From Prochilodus magdalenae (taxonomy: Eukaryota; Chordata; Actinopteri; Characiformes; Prochilodontidae), in the NCBI GenBank assembly GCA_024036415.1, contig JAMWET010007157.1, forward strand, positions 1,355,001-1,419,000: a DNA stretch of 64,000 nt, written 5' to 3'. The position numbers and the translations under genes were made by a program. Below are positions 1-11,658 of this stretch, one piece after another. Every line of letters starts with the position of its first letter. The stretch's first letter is position 1. The notes beneath the pieces were generated by a model. The model made no database searches. It was not told the origin of the DNA and saw only the letters and a list, made by a program, of their open reading frames with translations.

Positions 1-940
1 GAACGGCATTGCAAGTAGACAACAAATGAGAAAGAACTTTATTCTTTATGTAACATGCACACTGAGATATCTGAATAGAGGTAGGTGATATGGCAAAATT
101 ATCACTGGCCCAACTCTGGCAGGGAAGAAAAAAAAAATTAAAAAAATAAAAACACTTACACTGCAATATTTTATTCTGCTATGAATGTTGCATTATAAAA
201 TAAATATTCATAATATTACCAGAAGACGTGAATAACTATTTGGAAAGAAATGTTCTAGTCTTGCTGGGATGACTTTACATGTGACTAATTACTAGTAAAT
301 CTCCTACCAATTATAAAAACTATTTATTTTTGAAAATCAACACAGATCAACATACAAGTATACTTCCTTCTCCTTTTCAATAATCTGGTGGTAATGTGCC
401 AAGCTGTCAGGACACAAATGGTATAATCAACTGTGTAATCCTCAAGTAAAGTTGTTGTAAAGCTGAACGATTCCCTGAATAATCCCAAGTGAAATAAATT
501 AGGTGTGAGGTCAGAGCAAATGTTCTGATGCTATTTTTGTAAGGAGCACCTAGGCATGAGGGTAATGCACTGCGCTGACACGTCAAAAAGTCAAGACGTC
601 ACACGAGGAATGCAAAGCTTTTTGTGCTAAGAGGAATGTACCTTTGTACACCACAAGCAAGAGAGTAGAGAGTAACGTGACTTTGTTTTATTGCAGTCAC
701 ACATTTACCACTGCCCCCGCCAGATTATTATTAGCCCAGTGTCTGACAGTACCCCCATATAAAATAAAGGATTGGAAGAAATGACACTTTCAGAGAACTG
801 ACTGAGCCAGCCAGGGTGGGAATATGGGTATTGTGGAAAAGGGGTGGGGGGGTAAAGATAAATAAATAAATAGAAAACACCATGTTGTCAGAGAATCAAA
901 GGAAAAATGCACAGCACCAAACATTGGTTACAGAACTTAC
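1..940. other. Non-coding, probable intron of left-hand gene
   Basis: AT-rich sequence with A-runs and no open frame that looks coding. It lies just downstream, on the minus strand, of the candidate exon at 941..1006, so it is probably the next intron of that gene. I see no RNA gene or recognisable repeat here. Confidence 0.4.
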
Positions 941-1006
941 CTTTGTTGCTATTCTTTTTTGCCATAATCCACTCATACAAGAGCTTAAGTGGACTAGTCA
1001 GTTCTC
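941..1006 (-). CDS. Candidate small exon of minus-strand gene, possibly dgka 5' end
   Basis: On the minus strand a long T-run ending in AACAG gives a strong splice acceptor before base 1006, and AAAG followed by GTAAGT gives a strong donor after base 941. The 66-base exon has one open frame, ending MAKKNSNK. The ATG of that segment has a good context (A at -3, G at +4), so this may be the first coding exon. The frame is also open through the upstream part of the exon, so an internal exon is possible. Synteny predicts what the gene is: in human 12q13.2 the neighbour beyond PYM1 is DGKA, in the orientation that would put it on the minus strand here. The eight residues are too few to confirm a diacylglycerol kinase. 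The splice sites are seen; the gene name is inference. Confidence 0.45.
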
Positions 1007-1881
1007 CTGTTAAAAAAAAAAAAAAGACAATTATTGCAAATTACTAATCAGCACACAAAATAGGATAATGTCTGTAGTTGTGCTTTTTCAATTTACTGAA
1101 AGTATCCCCCTCCCCATTTATAAGTTGTGCTTTCTGTGTTGCTTATGAGTAATCCCACTCCAAGCTCTTCCCAGACTTCCCTTTCTGACGCTTCCTCTCA
1201 CTTTCACATTCTCTCTCTTTCTGCAAAATGCTTGCGTGTCAGAACGAGGCCTCTTACAGCATAGGGTCACCTAAGGACAGCAAAGCCAAACTTCCACATC
1301 CACACTTGGCCATGGTAATTTCCTTGACGCTCACCCCACCTCCCCCCCAGCCCCCCCCCCCAAAAAAAACACCACACTGCGAGAAGAATCTGGAAAACGA
1401 ATAAACGTCCAGCTCCTTCTCTTTTACAGTTCCAGATGATTTTCTTCCCTTCGGGCACAAAAACAACCTGTTAGGCCTGGTAAAGCTTTCACTATGAATC
1501 AGTGACTTCTTAACATCAATCTGAACAGCAGAAACAAAACTATAAGGGCCGATTTAAAAAGAAACATAGCAGCTGAGTTCCAAAGACAGACGCGTTTCAA
1601 CCTGGTCCTGTGTGTGCATGCATGACACAGTAAAGCAGATTCACTTTTTGTTTAAAGCCCACTTCCTTTGTTCAAAACGCCTGTAATGAAAATCAGATTT
1701 GGATGAATTACTGTCTGTCTGGCACACATACACACAATCTGCATTTAATATTGCCCTTGGCGAGAGCTTTGGCTCCAAGCTTGCTCGGACTCTTTGACTC
1801 ATGAGCTCCTTTGGTTTAGATAAATTTCATTAGGTTGGACATCTCATTAAACAGGGGAAAGGTGGAAGAAAATAAATAAAG

Positions 1882-1935
<54 letters not shown>

Positions 1936-1946
1936 AATAATAATAA
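1882..1946. repeat. (ATT)n microsatellite
   Basis: About twenty uninterrupted ATT units, followed by a short run of AAT units. The switch from ATT to AAT gives a local inverted repeat that could fold into a hairpin. Confidence 0.95.
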
Positions 1947-2406
1947 ATAAAAGAAAGGTTTAGTAAATAACAATAAATAAAATTAGCAGACTTCTACCAT
2001 ACCTTACTACATCAGGCGATGAAGGTCATTGCAAAACTGCTATTTCCTTTCAGAGCTTTAAACATCTGCTTGTTAACTAGGTGAAACGGACAATGCACAG
2101 CACTCTGACTCTCCTTTCAGCTTAACTGCTCAGCGCTTTAAGCCAGAGACTCTCCCAAGTACATATGCCTGTGTGTTTTCCCACGTCACTGACTCCCAGA
2201 GCAAACCAGTCCCAACCAGAGACAAGGAACCAGCAGCTTTTATGAGCGAAGCGAGACAGTTCTCTTCTTAACTTTCTATTTCTCCGGCAGCGGCCTTGAG
2301 AAGAGAAATTTAAACTATGCCAACACGCCCTTCTTGAGTCTCAACTCTGCGCGCAAGTGTGTACGTGTGTATGGTGCAGCATGCCACCGGCGCAGAGACA
2401 GCACCA

Positions 2407-2480
2407 CACCTGTACACACGTCACACACCTGCACTCGTTTGAACAGGTGACGCCAGACCAAGAGCCTATATTTAAACCAA
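2407..2480. promoter_or_regulatory. E-box cluster with TATA-like motif
   Basis: Three CACCTG/CAGGTG E-boxes lie within 43 bases (2407..2412, 2426..2431, 2444..2449), followed by a TATATTTAA word around 2468. The surrounding 2100..2500 segment is GC-richer than its flanks and has several CpGs. This is the arrangement of an intronic enhancer or alternative promoter bound by bHLH or Snail/ZEB-type proteins. No transcript evidence can be read from the sequence. Confidence 0.3.
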
Positions 2481-5400
2481 CAGGAAAATGAACCGGCTGT
2501 TTAACAAAGAGGAGGAGAGCAACTAATCAAACCTTTCTTTTGCGTAACCAAAACATTTTAACGACAAATTACAGGTCTAGAAACCTACCCAGATAAAATG
2601 TGACAGAGCTGATAAAGGCCGACGCAGTGGGTGAAATGAACAGAAGTATAGGGACACAAAATAAATATATGAGGGGGTGGGGGGTGTGAGAAAAGGGCTT
2701 CTTATTGATTAAAAAAATGGGGAGGGGGGGCTGGATGCATTGCTAGAGGCTGCATAAAGAAAACACAGTTAGTCTAGCCTAAGCAATGTGGCAGATCCAT
2801 GAGCACCTGCTAAAATCGAAATGGGACATTAAACTACATATCACATTTTTATTTCAACACAAAAGCTGTACTATGCCCATCACAATCATGGCATTTGGCT
2901 AATGATTAATTGGCACATAAAGAATGATCAACAACTAACAATCTGTCTTTTTTGTTACTTTTATGTCTAAAGTGGTCAGACAGGCTCATTATATATCTTG
3001 TTTCCTGGCTTTCGACACAAAGTAGCTCACAAATGAAGACAAACAGCATGAGCTCAAGCTAAACTGAAGCTAGCAGTGCTGGCGAAGACAGATTATGCAA
3101 CATTGACGATAAACTACCTAACTGAAGATGAAGTGTTCTTTGTCCAACATGCACACTAATAAATCTGAATAAGGGATAAAATTATAATATTGCAATACAT
3201 GATATATTTATGGTATGGTTATGGTATAAATAGTTTCATCAGTCTGCCCAGTTAGAACTTAAAAAAGAAACAGTGGGGTTTAAAAAAAATATATATCAAA
3301 ACTGTAAATATTTCATTCAATATTTGTATATACTGTTTTGTACTGAACCCATTTAAACAGCACAAACGTTACCCTCTTTATGCTAAAACAATAAAATAAA
3401 AATTGTTTTGCAGGCACAGAGGTAATTTTCTGGACAGAGATTTGGTTTAACCACTGGTTGCTTGGTTGACTGACTGACAAATGAAAATCTACCTGCCCAG
3501 ACTAAAAGTTTAACATAATTAGAAAGAGGGGTTTCTGCTAAGTCCTACGCGATGGGTGGGGTTCTTGTAGCTTCGAATTCAAGACAATACAATATAGTAA
3601 GAGCTCTAGAATTACACAGCTGGACATTATACCTCGCAGAGTGGAATCATCCCACACTTCTTATCAATAATCACTGAATCAAAACCAGTGGTAAATGGTT
3701 CCAACTATTTGGTTACAACACAACACCAGTGTGTGTTTAATGAACAATTAACATGATAAGTATGCAATGTTTGGAAATTAGCAAGACTAAACAGAGGTGC
3801 TAAGTCTCATGGGGTCCACATAATCAATCAATCTGACACATGGCCTTATATTCCTTGGAATATCACTTACTGTTAAGAAATGTATGTTTGTTGAATGTCT
3901 AATAGCTTAAATACCTTCTGGACTATGTGTGAAGTTGGGTTGACATTGAACAGGATCAAAACCAACAGCAGTATATTCAATTCCAAATAAATACATTCAA
4001 TGGGACCTTTATTAGGAATGTTACATTGCTCTCTTGATAAGAAGCTAACTTGAGCCTCCAGTAACCAAACATTTGGAAAAAACAAAATTGGAATCGGCCG
4101 GGGCATCTTGATTGGTGTTTTTTTTTTTTTTTAATGGCACTTTCAAATATGCAAGTGTCTGAAAAAACAGCATGTAGACACACACACACACTAACATGAC
4201 TATTGTCTTGTTATAGTCTCAGCCACAGATGCTCTGCCTACCCGTAGATGAAGACCCTGATATATTTAACGCATTACCTGGTCACACTGTCAGGATTCTG
4301 CCAACTGCGTTCTGATTGTTACAGTTCAGCCTACAGAACAGTAGCCTCAGCATCAGATGCTCCGAACCAGCCTATACTTATGTATTTCCTGAGGGACAGT
4401 TTATGTTCTGACTTCTGACTCATGCTTCTAAGACTGCCTTCTTCTACTAGTTATGCCATATAACAGGATTAAACTGATTGTTTTGTCAGTCACATTTCCT
4501 CTTCATGCAGTAGTAGGCAGTTCCTAGCCATGTTAAGTGGAACAAAATGAGAGACTAAGGTGTTGATAAGACTGCTGAACCAAATTCAAAATTTGGCTTA
4601 CTGTAAAAATAAAAAATAAAAAAAATAAAAAAATAATAATTTTAAAAACAATTTATAGCATTCTGTAAATCGGATCAAAACCACATTTGGAGGTGGTTGG
4701 AAATGTTATCCAACAAAAGTGCCACATTCTGGATGCTCTGGCCCTTTTCAAACTGTCTTTCGCATCACTCACAATATGGCAAATAACAGTGTGTTTTTCG
4801 TTTGTTTGTTTTTGTATTAAGTAAAATAAATTCCTAGTACAGATTTTTCTCTTTATCTATTTCTCTGACACATGGAAAGATAACATGTAGTTATTGCTAG
4901 TCAAAACAGAATTATAACTAGTCAGAATGCAATATTGGGATTTTAATAATATTATTCCTATTAGTCAAGAGAGAATTCTAGATATTACAAGTGTATTTAA
5001 GAGATTTTAGAGATCTGAATCTGTACATATCTGTAATACATGCTGTAACTTGTGATGCTACTATAAATAAACTTAAACCTCAATTATAGACAGGTGGCCC
5101 ATACTTTTACCTGGTCAAAATTAAAAGACATACAGATCTGAAATATAGATACTGAAATATAGGCATGAAATATATGGCATTGAATTATGGATGTCATTCT
5201 GGCAATATGACTAGTAAAAAAAGGTTTTATTTAGATATGTAGATTTTATATTATGACTGGTAAAACTGCACATCTGAAATCCAGAATTATAGCTTTTACT
5301 AGTGGAAAACTGCATTACAGAGGTCCTCGAGTTTTTACTACGCAAACAGACTTGTATCGCTGGTGTCACTTTAGACTATAAGAAGTCACATCTCTGATAG

Positions 5401-6012
5401 CGAACATAAAAGAAAAAATTACTTTCTTAGATAAACGAGCTGTGAATGCACACAGCTAAAGCAGCAGCTGGCTAATGTTACCGAAGCAAACACGAGTCCA
5501 GTTTATAGCATAGCTCCGAGACCCCATAACAGGAGGTCACTTTCTTTATATCACATTGCAGTATCTACATAACTGCACCGTCAGTAGCTACGATTCCCTT
5601 ATCCTTTAGTCAAAAGTAAGCCTGTGCTGTACCTATTGGCTCGCTAGCTTGACTTAGCTTGCTAGCTTCCCAGATAGCTTAACAACATGGCTAACGTTCG
5701 CTTGCTATCCAGATGTTGGACTTCATAAACTGAGTATACTAATCCTTTGCATCGCAATGAACGCATTGAAACTGCGTTGCGTGGTCTGCGGCTATTTAGC
5801 CAGCACTTAGCTTTACAGCCATAGACAATTGGCTACGTGGCTAACTGCGCTTGCTAACCTAGCTCACATACACAGCTCAGCTTAGCAGCTAGTTAGACGG
5901 TGCCCTTAGTATCTTAGCAACGCACTGGCTGCTGGCTAGTCGTATGAATCTGCTAACTGCCAGCTAGCATTCATCTAGCTAACAAGTTACCCTACTAATA
6001 GTTTTCTCCTAC

Positions 6013-6165
6013 CTGGATATCCAAAAACGTGAACTACTACGCCAATATTCTGGAATGATTTTACATTCGCTCCTTAAACATACAAATCCAGAAGCTAGCG
6101 CCGTTTGTTTTTGTCCCACCAGCTCCAGGTTGTTCTGCTGAGCTAGCTATGCGCAGGAATCCTCC
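6013..6165 (-). other. Candidate alternative 5' non-coding exon
   Basis: On the minus strand the segment ends ATATCCAG followed by GTAGGA, a good donor. Upstream it holds only a very short open frame, so it would be 5' UTR. Its 5' limit is a guess. With the exon at 6286..6400 it would give the left-hand gene two alternative first exons. Confidence 0.3.
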
Positions 6166-6285
6166 TTAATTATTTGTGTAGGGTAGCACCTAGTAACTCT
6201 AGGCTTAAGAGAGATTTCAGTATCAGACATGTTTAATTGAATATTTTCAGCTCTAATAGGATGCCCAAATGGACAAACAGCTTAC

Positions 6286-6400
6286 CTGGGTTTCTCTAAA
6301 GAAGCCTGTAGAATGATCTTTGCCGTCTGTCCGGCTGTAGGATGTACGGGCTCTGTTCCCTCACGCCTCCCTCTGCCGGCTTGACGCGTCACTTCCGAAA
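6286..6400 (-). promoter_or_regulatory. Candidate CpG-rich first exon and promoter, minus strand
   Basis: The sequence around 6300..6400 is rich in CpG against an AT-rich background. On the minus strand it ends AAACCCAG followed by GTAAGC, a consensus donor with the boundary at 6286. There is no ATG in the exon, so it would be untranslated leader. Placed 5 kb upstream of the candidate exon at 941..1006 on the same strand, it is the likely start of the left-hand gene (dgka by synteny). Confidence 0.45.
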
Positions 6401-6846
6401 AGCCTACAGGCTCGTACACTTCAGGCTTCCCCTTTCTGTCCCTCTTATGTCGGCGTAACTAAGCTGTCCTAGTGGCCTCCTGGCTTTTGGATCACAGATG
6501 TTGTATAACCTGAATCTAGCAAATCTAGTCTGCTCTGACAGCTGCAAACTGATGAGGTCCTAGAGGATGACCAACATAAACTGTGTAGAAACTGATGAGC
6601 TGTGCAGCTATACTTTGAATCTACACGGTTGACCAACAAGGTAGAAATGCCCAATGGAGTGAACAGAGAAAGGACACATTTTTGTTTAAAAATTCCAGCA
6701 ACACTGCTGTGTCTGATTCACATGTTGCCGATTTACAGCAGCTCAACACACACTTTATACACCAACAAGTTATGCTGAGAATCAGATGCACAGTGTGTAA
6801 TTTTAGAACTACATAAAATGGACAATACACACTCGTCATAGAAAGA
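6401..6846. other. Intergenic, no feature seen
   Basis: Upstream flank of the candidate minus-strand promoter. Open frames here are short and have no coding character. No recognisable repeat. Confidence 0.4.
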
Positions 6847-7445
6847 ATAGTTGCACCCAGAAGTGTCGATTTGCAATGCTATTTGGAAGGAAGGTAATTG
6901 TTATCAGGCATTATAAATGATGAAAGATTTAGACTAATATGGGCCATATTAATGAGCTACACATACAGAAGTATTTCTCTCATACAGAAGTATCTGTCTC
7001 TCAGTATGGTATTAACATAAAATGCCAGACGTCTTAGCATGGAGTTGTGGTGTCCTGCAATAATCCATCCCAAGCAGCTTGAATATTCTCACACAGTTCC
7101 TGCAGATTTTTTTCAATTATCTTGTCACTGATCAAAGTGACTCATCACTGAAGGTGACACCCTGCTATTCTGAATCATTCCATGACAATCTGACCCTGAC
7201 GCAGTGTTAAGAGCAGTCATCAGAACGGCATGTGTGCAAGTAGTCCTGCATTGTGGTCTGCCAATGGTGCTGGCACAAACAGAATGACTTATGGAGGGCT
7301 TCACTGCTTGCTGAATATCCTCAGTTGTGGCTATTGGGTCACTCCACGCAAGTTGGAGAACCAGTTGGTGCTCTCTCTGTGGTTCATGCAGTACTTTCAG
7401 ATCCCTTATCTGCTGGTGCCTTCCTTCTTCTGTCACCAACAGTGT
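6847..7445 (-). mobile_element. Degraded Tc1/mariner-like transposon relic
   Basis: The minus strand holds pieces that read like the C-terminal half of a Tc1-type transposase, but stop codons and frameshifts break them up. The same sequence recurs in the same orientation at 15402..15683 plus 16076..16260: both copies share the stretch around ATTCTCACA(C/T)AGTTC(C/T)TGCAGATTT and an outer GCAATGCTATT(T/C)GGAAGGA segment. Two copies in one window show that it is a dispersed repeat. Family assignment rests on the transposase-like fragments and is moderate. Confidence 0.55.
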
Positions 7446-8059
7446 GTCATGATTATTGTACTATTATTATTAATTATTAACTATTATTAATGTTACAAGT
7501 GAAAAAATGCCAAATTTAAAAGTTAAAAGAAATATTTACACAAATCAATTTTTATGTGTATAAACATAAATCTCAGTCGTTCAGTAGGCTACTAAACTCA
7601 GCTCTTCATGCTCCCACCATTCTCAATCACTGTTTTTGCCCAACTCGTTCACATTGCTTCAACAGAGGCTTAAATAGGGTTAGACAGGAAGTGAATGTCA
7701 TTTCTGTTGTTTCTGCAGGAAAACTGACTACAAAAACCCAACAAACAAACAGCCTTGGTTTCAATCTTTATTTTAAGGAACACATATTAGTGGTTTATTT
7801 AGGCCTTATTATTTGCTCAGTAAATCCCAAATTAGACACATCTTAATGGTTTATTTACTATGTAATAATTCTTTCATTATGACATTAATTCAAATCTTAT
7901 TAACGTAGAACTGGCAGCAAGTGATTCCTATGGGTTGTAGGTAGCATCTGGTTTACTCCATTATCGGGGTCACTAACACATCCTTGATTAGAGACTATAA
8001 AATACCAGATAAGGCTTAAATAAGGTTTTATAGCAGAATAGAAAAAGAGAAGAACTTAC
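7446..8059. other. Intergenic, no feature seen
   Basis: AT-rich DNA with short TTA repeats near 7460..7490. Open frames on the plus strand, one of 96 codons, have no recognisable domain and no gene context. Confidence 0.4.
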
Positions 8060-8116
8060 CCTTGTTCCATACACATAATTTGGTTGAGGCATGTTGTCGA
8101 TATTCAGTTTAATATA
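8060..8116 (-). CDS. Exon-like segment, unassigned
   Basis: Minus strand: GCTTTTTTCAG precedes base 8116 (good acceptor) and ACAAGG at 8060 is followed by GTAAGT (strong donor). The 57 bases are an exact multiple of three and read as 19 codons without a stop, containing NIDNMPQPNYVYGTR. I do not recognise the product. It lies 70 bases downstream of the open frame at 8185..8529 on the same strand, but that frame ends in a stop before any usable donor, so the two do not join simply. Confidence 0.3.
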
Positions 8117-8184
8117 CTGAAAAAAGCATGCTAACATGTTACATGTAATTCAAATAATTCACTTTTGCTGTTAGAGTTATACAC

Positions 8185-8529
8185 TTAAATATTAGGAAAA
8201 TATAAGCTGAAAGACTGTCTTAATGTGTAAATCTGAGACTGCAACATTTGTTCCTTAGCCTTTATGTCTTCCATTTTATTCTTTGTTTCTTCTGTGATGT
8301 ACCCTGCATAATGTTTTGCAAATGCAGCCAGGGTCTTCTTTATTGAGGTAGAAGCAAGACTTTCATAAGTTTTGGGATCAACAATCGCAAGTTCTGCAAT
8401 TGCTGCGGTGAAAGCAATTGTTCCACAGTTAACATAGTGGTGGTTTGATGCATCTGTCATAGTGCACACCTTGCAAAAAGTCTTTACAGATGATGGTGTT
8501 GGAAAGTGCTCCTGATCCTATGCTGTGAT
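8185..8529 (-). CDS. Unassigned open frame, minus strand
   Basis: An uninterrupted minus-strand frame of about 115 codons ending in TAA at 8185. Its composition is protein-like: an alanine-rich, probably helical stretch (AAIAELAIVDPKTYESLAS) followed by a charged Lys/Glu segment (TEETKNKMEDIKAKEQ) that could be coiled coil. The first methionine is at about 8460; upstream codons overlap a Tc1-like remnant (8490..8610), so the true start is unclear. I do not recognise the family. It could be a terminal exon of a small gene, a retroposed gene fragment or chance. It lies in the gap between the predicted dgka and pym1. Confidence 0.3.
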
Positions 8530-8610
8530 TACACTAAAGAATCAGAAGAATGTCTGGTTTAATGCAGTGCTGTCTGAGGGCCCGAAGAGCACCACCATCC
8601 ATTATTAGCA
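8490..8610 (-). mobile_element. Short Tc1-like transposase remnant
   Basis: The minus strand around 8600..8560 carries CTCTTCGGGCCCTCAGACAG, which resembles a conserved segment near the end of the DNA-binding half of a widespread fish Tc1-like transposase. The match fades within about 100 bases. It is a fragment with no ends. Confidence 0.45.
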
Positions 8611-9039
8611 AAAAAAAAGTGCATAGACTGTGTCTGATATGACCTTCTAAATACGCCTTGCTTAGTAACATTATCTAAAAGTAGTGAGTACTACTCAGTA
8701 TGTGACCAACATGAATTGCACCAAAGATATTAATTATTTAAGATTATTAAATAATGTACTGATCTGGAATAATACACTTTTACCATATATCATTATTGAC
8801 ACAGCAAAGATAACAAATTAAACATTAATTTATAAGATAATTTAAGATAATTAATTTAACCTGGTGTTCCGCTATACATGCATATACCATGCACCTCTTT
8901 GTTTTCACATAGGCTGTCCTTTTATTGGCAAGATTGTTAGACTGTAATCAAAATTCTTTGAACAACAAAGTCTAATACTAATAATAACAACAACAACTAT
9001 ACCTTTATTCAAAGAGCATAAAAAATAAATTTATTGGGT

Positions 9040-9370
9040 CAACACCGCTGCATATGTCCCAGGTTTAAACTGGATGATGTTCCTGGGATTTTCCTGAAGA
9101 AGCTTTACTAGTGTTGTTCTAACTAAAAGTACTGATCTCAGGTAAACGTTAAAGAACAAAGAAAGTTCATGAGTAAACACAACTGTGTGATATCCCCAGG
9201 CCAAGACTGGACGATGGTTCTGGAACCGCATAAAAGGCTAAGCATAATAATACTAACCTTGTGGTGAGAATGCTAAAAGATAAATTATAGAAATTTGCTG
9301 CTACTGCTAATTTTAAAAGTACTGCTTCTGGGTTAACACAGCTATCATATATCATTTCCGAAGTAAACAT
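9040..9370. repeat. Diverged tandem duplication
   Basis: Two segments share a core, CCCAGG..AACTGGATGATGTTC at about 9058 and CCCAGGCCAAGACTGGACGATGGTTC at about 9195, each preceded by an A/T-rich GTAAAC..AAC word. A second shared word, AAAAGTACTG(A/C)T, occurs at about 9126 and 9315. The block looks like an old tandem duplication with a unit of roughly 130-190 bases. Minus-strand open frames across it are probably by-products. Confidence 0.4.
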
Positions 9371-9689
9371 TATTTATGGTTTTCCTGCTACTGGAAAGGT
9401 TTGTCTATGCTAGCCAGCTATGTATCTGCAAGCAAGTCAATTATAGTAAATGCTGGAAAAAGTTGTTACAAACTAAATATTAAAAATGTAAAATGAAATT
9501 TAATAAATACCTAGGCTTATCGTTTTCATTAATTTTTTTCCTTATCTTTTAATTTATTCTGTTTTATCTTCCTAATATTGCACTGTATTGGATTTTATTG
9601 TCTCTGTATGTTTCTGTTTTATCATTATGGAATGACCACTGTACGCTGTGATTAAACTTGCCTCGGCTCTGACGGGCTTTTTGAAATTT

Positions 9690-9739
9690 CTCACTCGCTC
9701 TTTTTCCGCCATGTGACCGGAAACCGCGAATTTGGCAAG
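9690..9739 (+). promoter_or_regulatory. pym1 core promoter and leader
   Basis: Just upstream of the pym1 ATG the sequence becomes CpG-rich (CTCGC, TTCCGCC, GACCGG, ACCGCG). It carries a pyrimidine-rich CTCTTTTTCCGCC word of the kind found at ribosome-linked and housekeeping start sites. There is no TATA box. The leader would be under about 60 bases. The start site is inferred. Confidence 0.45.
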
Positions 9740-11658
9740 ATGGCGACTCCCTATGTAACGGATGAGTCTGGTGAGCTAAATGATTTTTTTGCTAGCAGTT
9801 AGCTTTAAAATAATCGTAAAATTGACGGTTGTGCTGATTTTATGTTAGTTATTGTCGCTGCAGATGCCTTAACAATTGAACTAGCTTTGAGATGTCGCGC
9901 TATGTTTCCTTTCACTACCTGGAGCAGTAACAGCGCGCTTAGCAGCCTGTCAGTGTGAATGAACCTCCAGATCTTGCTAGTTTGAATGGGTATTTCGATA
10001 ATTTCGCACATAATACTGTAAGCTTTTACTTACTCACTACGTTGGACGTAAACTCGGCAAGCGTTTTCGGTTTTTGTTCAGCTAGGCTCAGGGTCTACAG
10101 CAAATCGTAGCTAATGGTTTGATAAATACATAAACCATTGCTAACTAATTAACTAACCAGATTTTTCGTCATGGATACATAGCAGTTTAGAAGGATTAAA
10201 ATTTTAGAAAAAAAAAAATCAAATGCAAAATAGTAGTAGTACTAATAATAACAATAGTAATAGTCAATAATAACAGCAACAACAATAATAATAATAATTT
10301 ATTATTGAAAATATTTAATAACATTAGTATGACAATATTGAAAAGAAAAAACAGCATAATGTTCATTATCAAGTGGCTGTTAAAACCAGCCTGTGTTGTG
10401 AAAGTTGTATGGTACAAGAGTGGCGTCTGGCACAGGAGGTTATCACTTTGTTTCTTGAATGGCTGAAAGAGTGATTCTGTGAACTGTGGTCGATAGACAT
10501 GATAATTATTTTACTCTATTGAGAATGTATATTGATCTCTATCTTGGTCTGGTGTAAACTACCCACTCTTATTGATTATCTCTTCATGCACTGTTTGTGG
10601 CTTCTGACAGGAAAGTACATTGCTGCTACACAGCGACCAGATGGAACATGGAGGAAACCTCGCAAGGTGAAGGAGGGATACGTACCACAGGAGGAAGTCC
10701 CAGTGTACGGTTTAGCCATAAATTCATAGAAATTTCTATTAATATTTACAACTATGTTGAGCAAAAAAGACAATTTTACTGCAGTGGTGGTCCTGGCATA
10801 GGGCCAAACTCGTGAAGCACAGGAAGAAAAGAGGCTAACAAAGCATACATGTAAACAGATGGAATACACTGTAATTATAGAACTGCAAAGGGCTATAACT
10901 TCAGCTTTGGTATTGGTATTATTTAATTTCAATCAAATTTATAAAATTGACAAATTTTGACAAAAAAGTGTAGATACAGCAATATGTATTTAAAGAAATA
11001 AACTAGTGACTAGTCAGAGAAATATTTTAGTTACTTTAAATGTAAATCAATGGTCTGAATCTCAGTTTGCTAATACACAAGACAGAAGAAATAAACAGAC
11101 TTTTATGTGCTGTACTGAAATGCCACATCCTGTTTTTAATATTCCCCTATTCTGAACAGCTACGAGAATAAATATGTGAAGTTTTTCAAGAGTAAACCAG
11201 ACCTCCCCCCTGGCATGAACCCAGAGGATGCGGTCACAACCGGGCAGCAGCAACAGGGAGTAAAGGGAGGCGACAAAGAGAGTGAGGCGGTCGGACTCTC
11301 CAAAGCAGCTAAGCGCAACATGAAGCGCAAGGAGAAACGCAAACAGCAGCAACAGGCTCAGACCCATGGTCAGCATGAGTCATCTGAGGAGGTGGAGACA
11401 CTGGGCAAAGAGCTTGAGAAGGTGGTGGTAGCTACAGAAGAGCAGAACAACACATCTGCCCCTACTGACCCAACTGCTGCAGCCACTGAGAAAGCCAAGA
11501 AGATCAAGAATCTGCGGAAGAAGCTACGGCAGGTGGAGGAGCTACAGCAGAAACTGGACTCAGGAGAGCTGCATAACCCCTCCAAGGATCAGTTGGACAA
11601 ACTGGGGCGGGCCCAGGCACTACAGGCTGAGATCAAGGAACTGGAGGGAGAATTGTGA
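9740..11658 (+). CDS. pym1: Partner of Y14 and mago (PYM1/WIBG), 3 exons
   Basis: Coding exons 9740..9770, 10611..10704 and 11160..11658 (624 bases, 207 aa; human is about 204 aa). All introns are GT-AG. The joins give [15 protein letters not shown] and [17 protein letters not shown], family hallmarks. The N-terminal 45 residues ([14 protein letters not shown].. and KEGYVPQEE) form the Mago-Y14 binding region. The middle has a Lys/Arg-rich segment ([16 protein letters not shown]) and a Gln-rich run. The C-terminal [20 protein letters not shown] region is a predicted helix matching the part that contacts the 40S ribosome. In known family members PYM binds free Mago-Y14 and helps strip exon junction complexes from translated mRNA in the cytoplasm. 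The ATG has A at -3 and G at +4. The stop is TGA at 11656..11658. No lesion is seen, so this is an intact gene. It lies upstream of mmp19 in the same orientation, as in human. Confidence 0.97.

Larger units (their letters stand above)
1007..6012. other. Probable first intron of left-hand gene
   Basis: Five kilobases without a credible coding frame, lying between the candidate upstream exons at 6.0-6.4 kb and the exon at 941..1006. It holds a C-rich tract near 1340..1365, an ATT microsatellite, a GC-richer patch with E-boxes at 2.1-2.5 kb, and a segment at 5.6-6.0 kb crowded with GCTAGC/GCTAAC words. The rest is plain AT-rich DNA. Confidence 0.4.

Noticed and set aside
9031..9370. Minus-strand frames resembling a docking-helix motif (LLQENPRNIIQF)
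   Set aside because: They lie across a diverged tandem duplication and are short; resemblance is too weak to call a gene.
10576..10932. 118-codon minus-strand frame across pym1 exon 2
   Set aside because: Antisense shadow of the pym1 exon and its introns.
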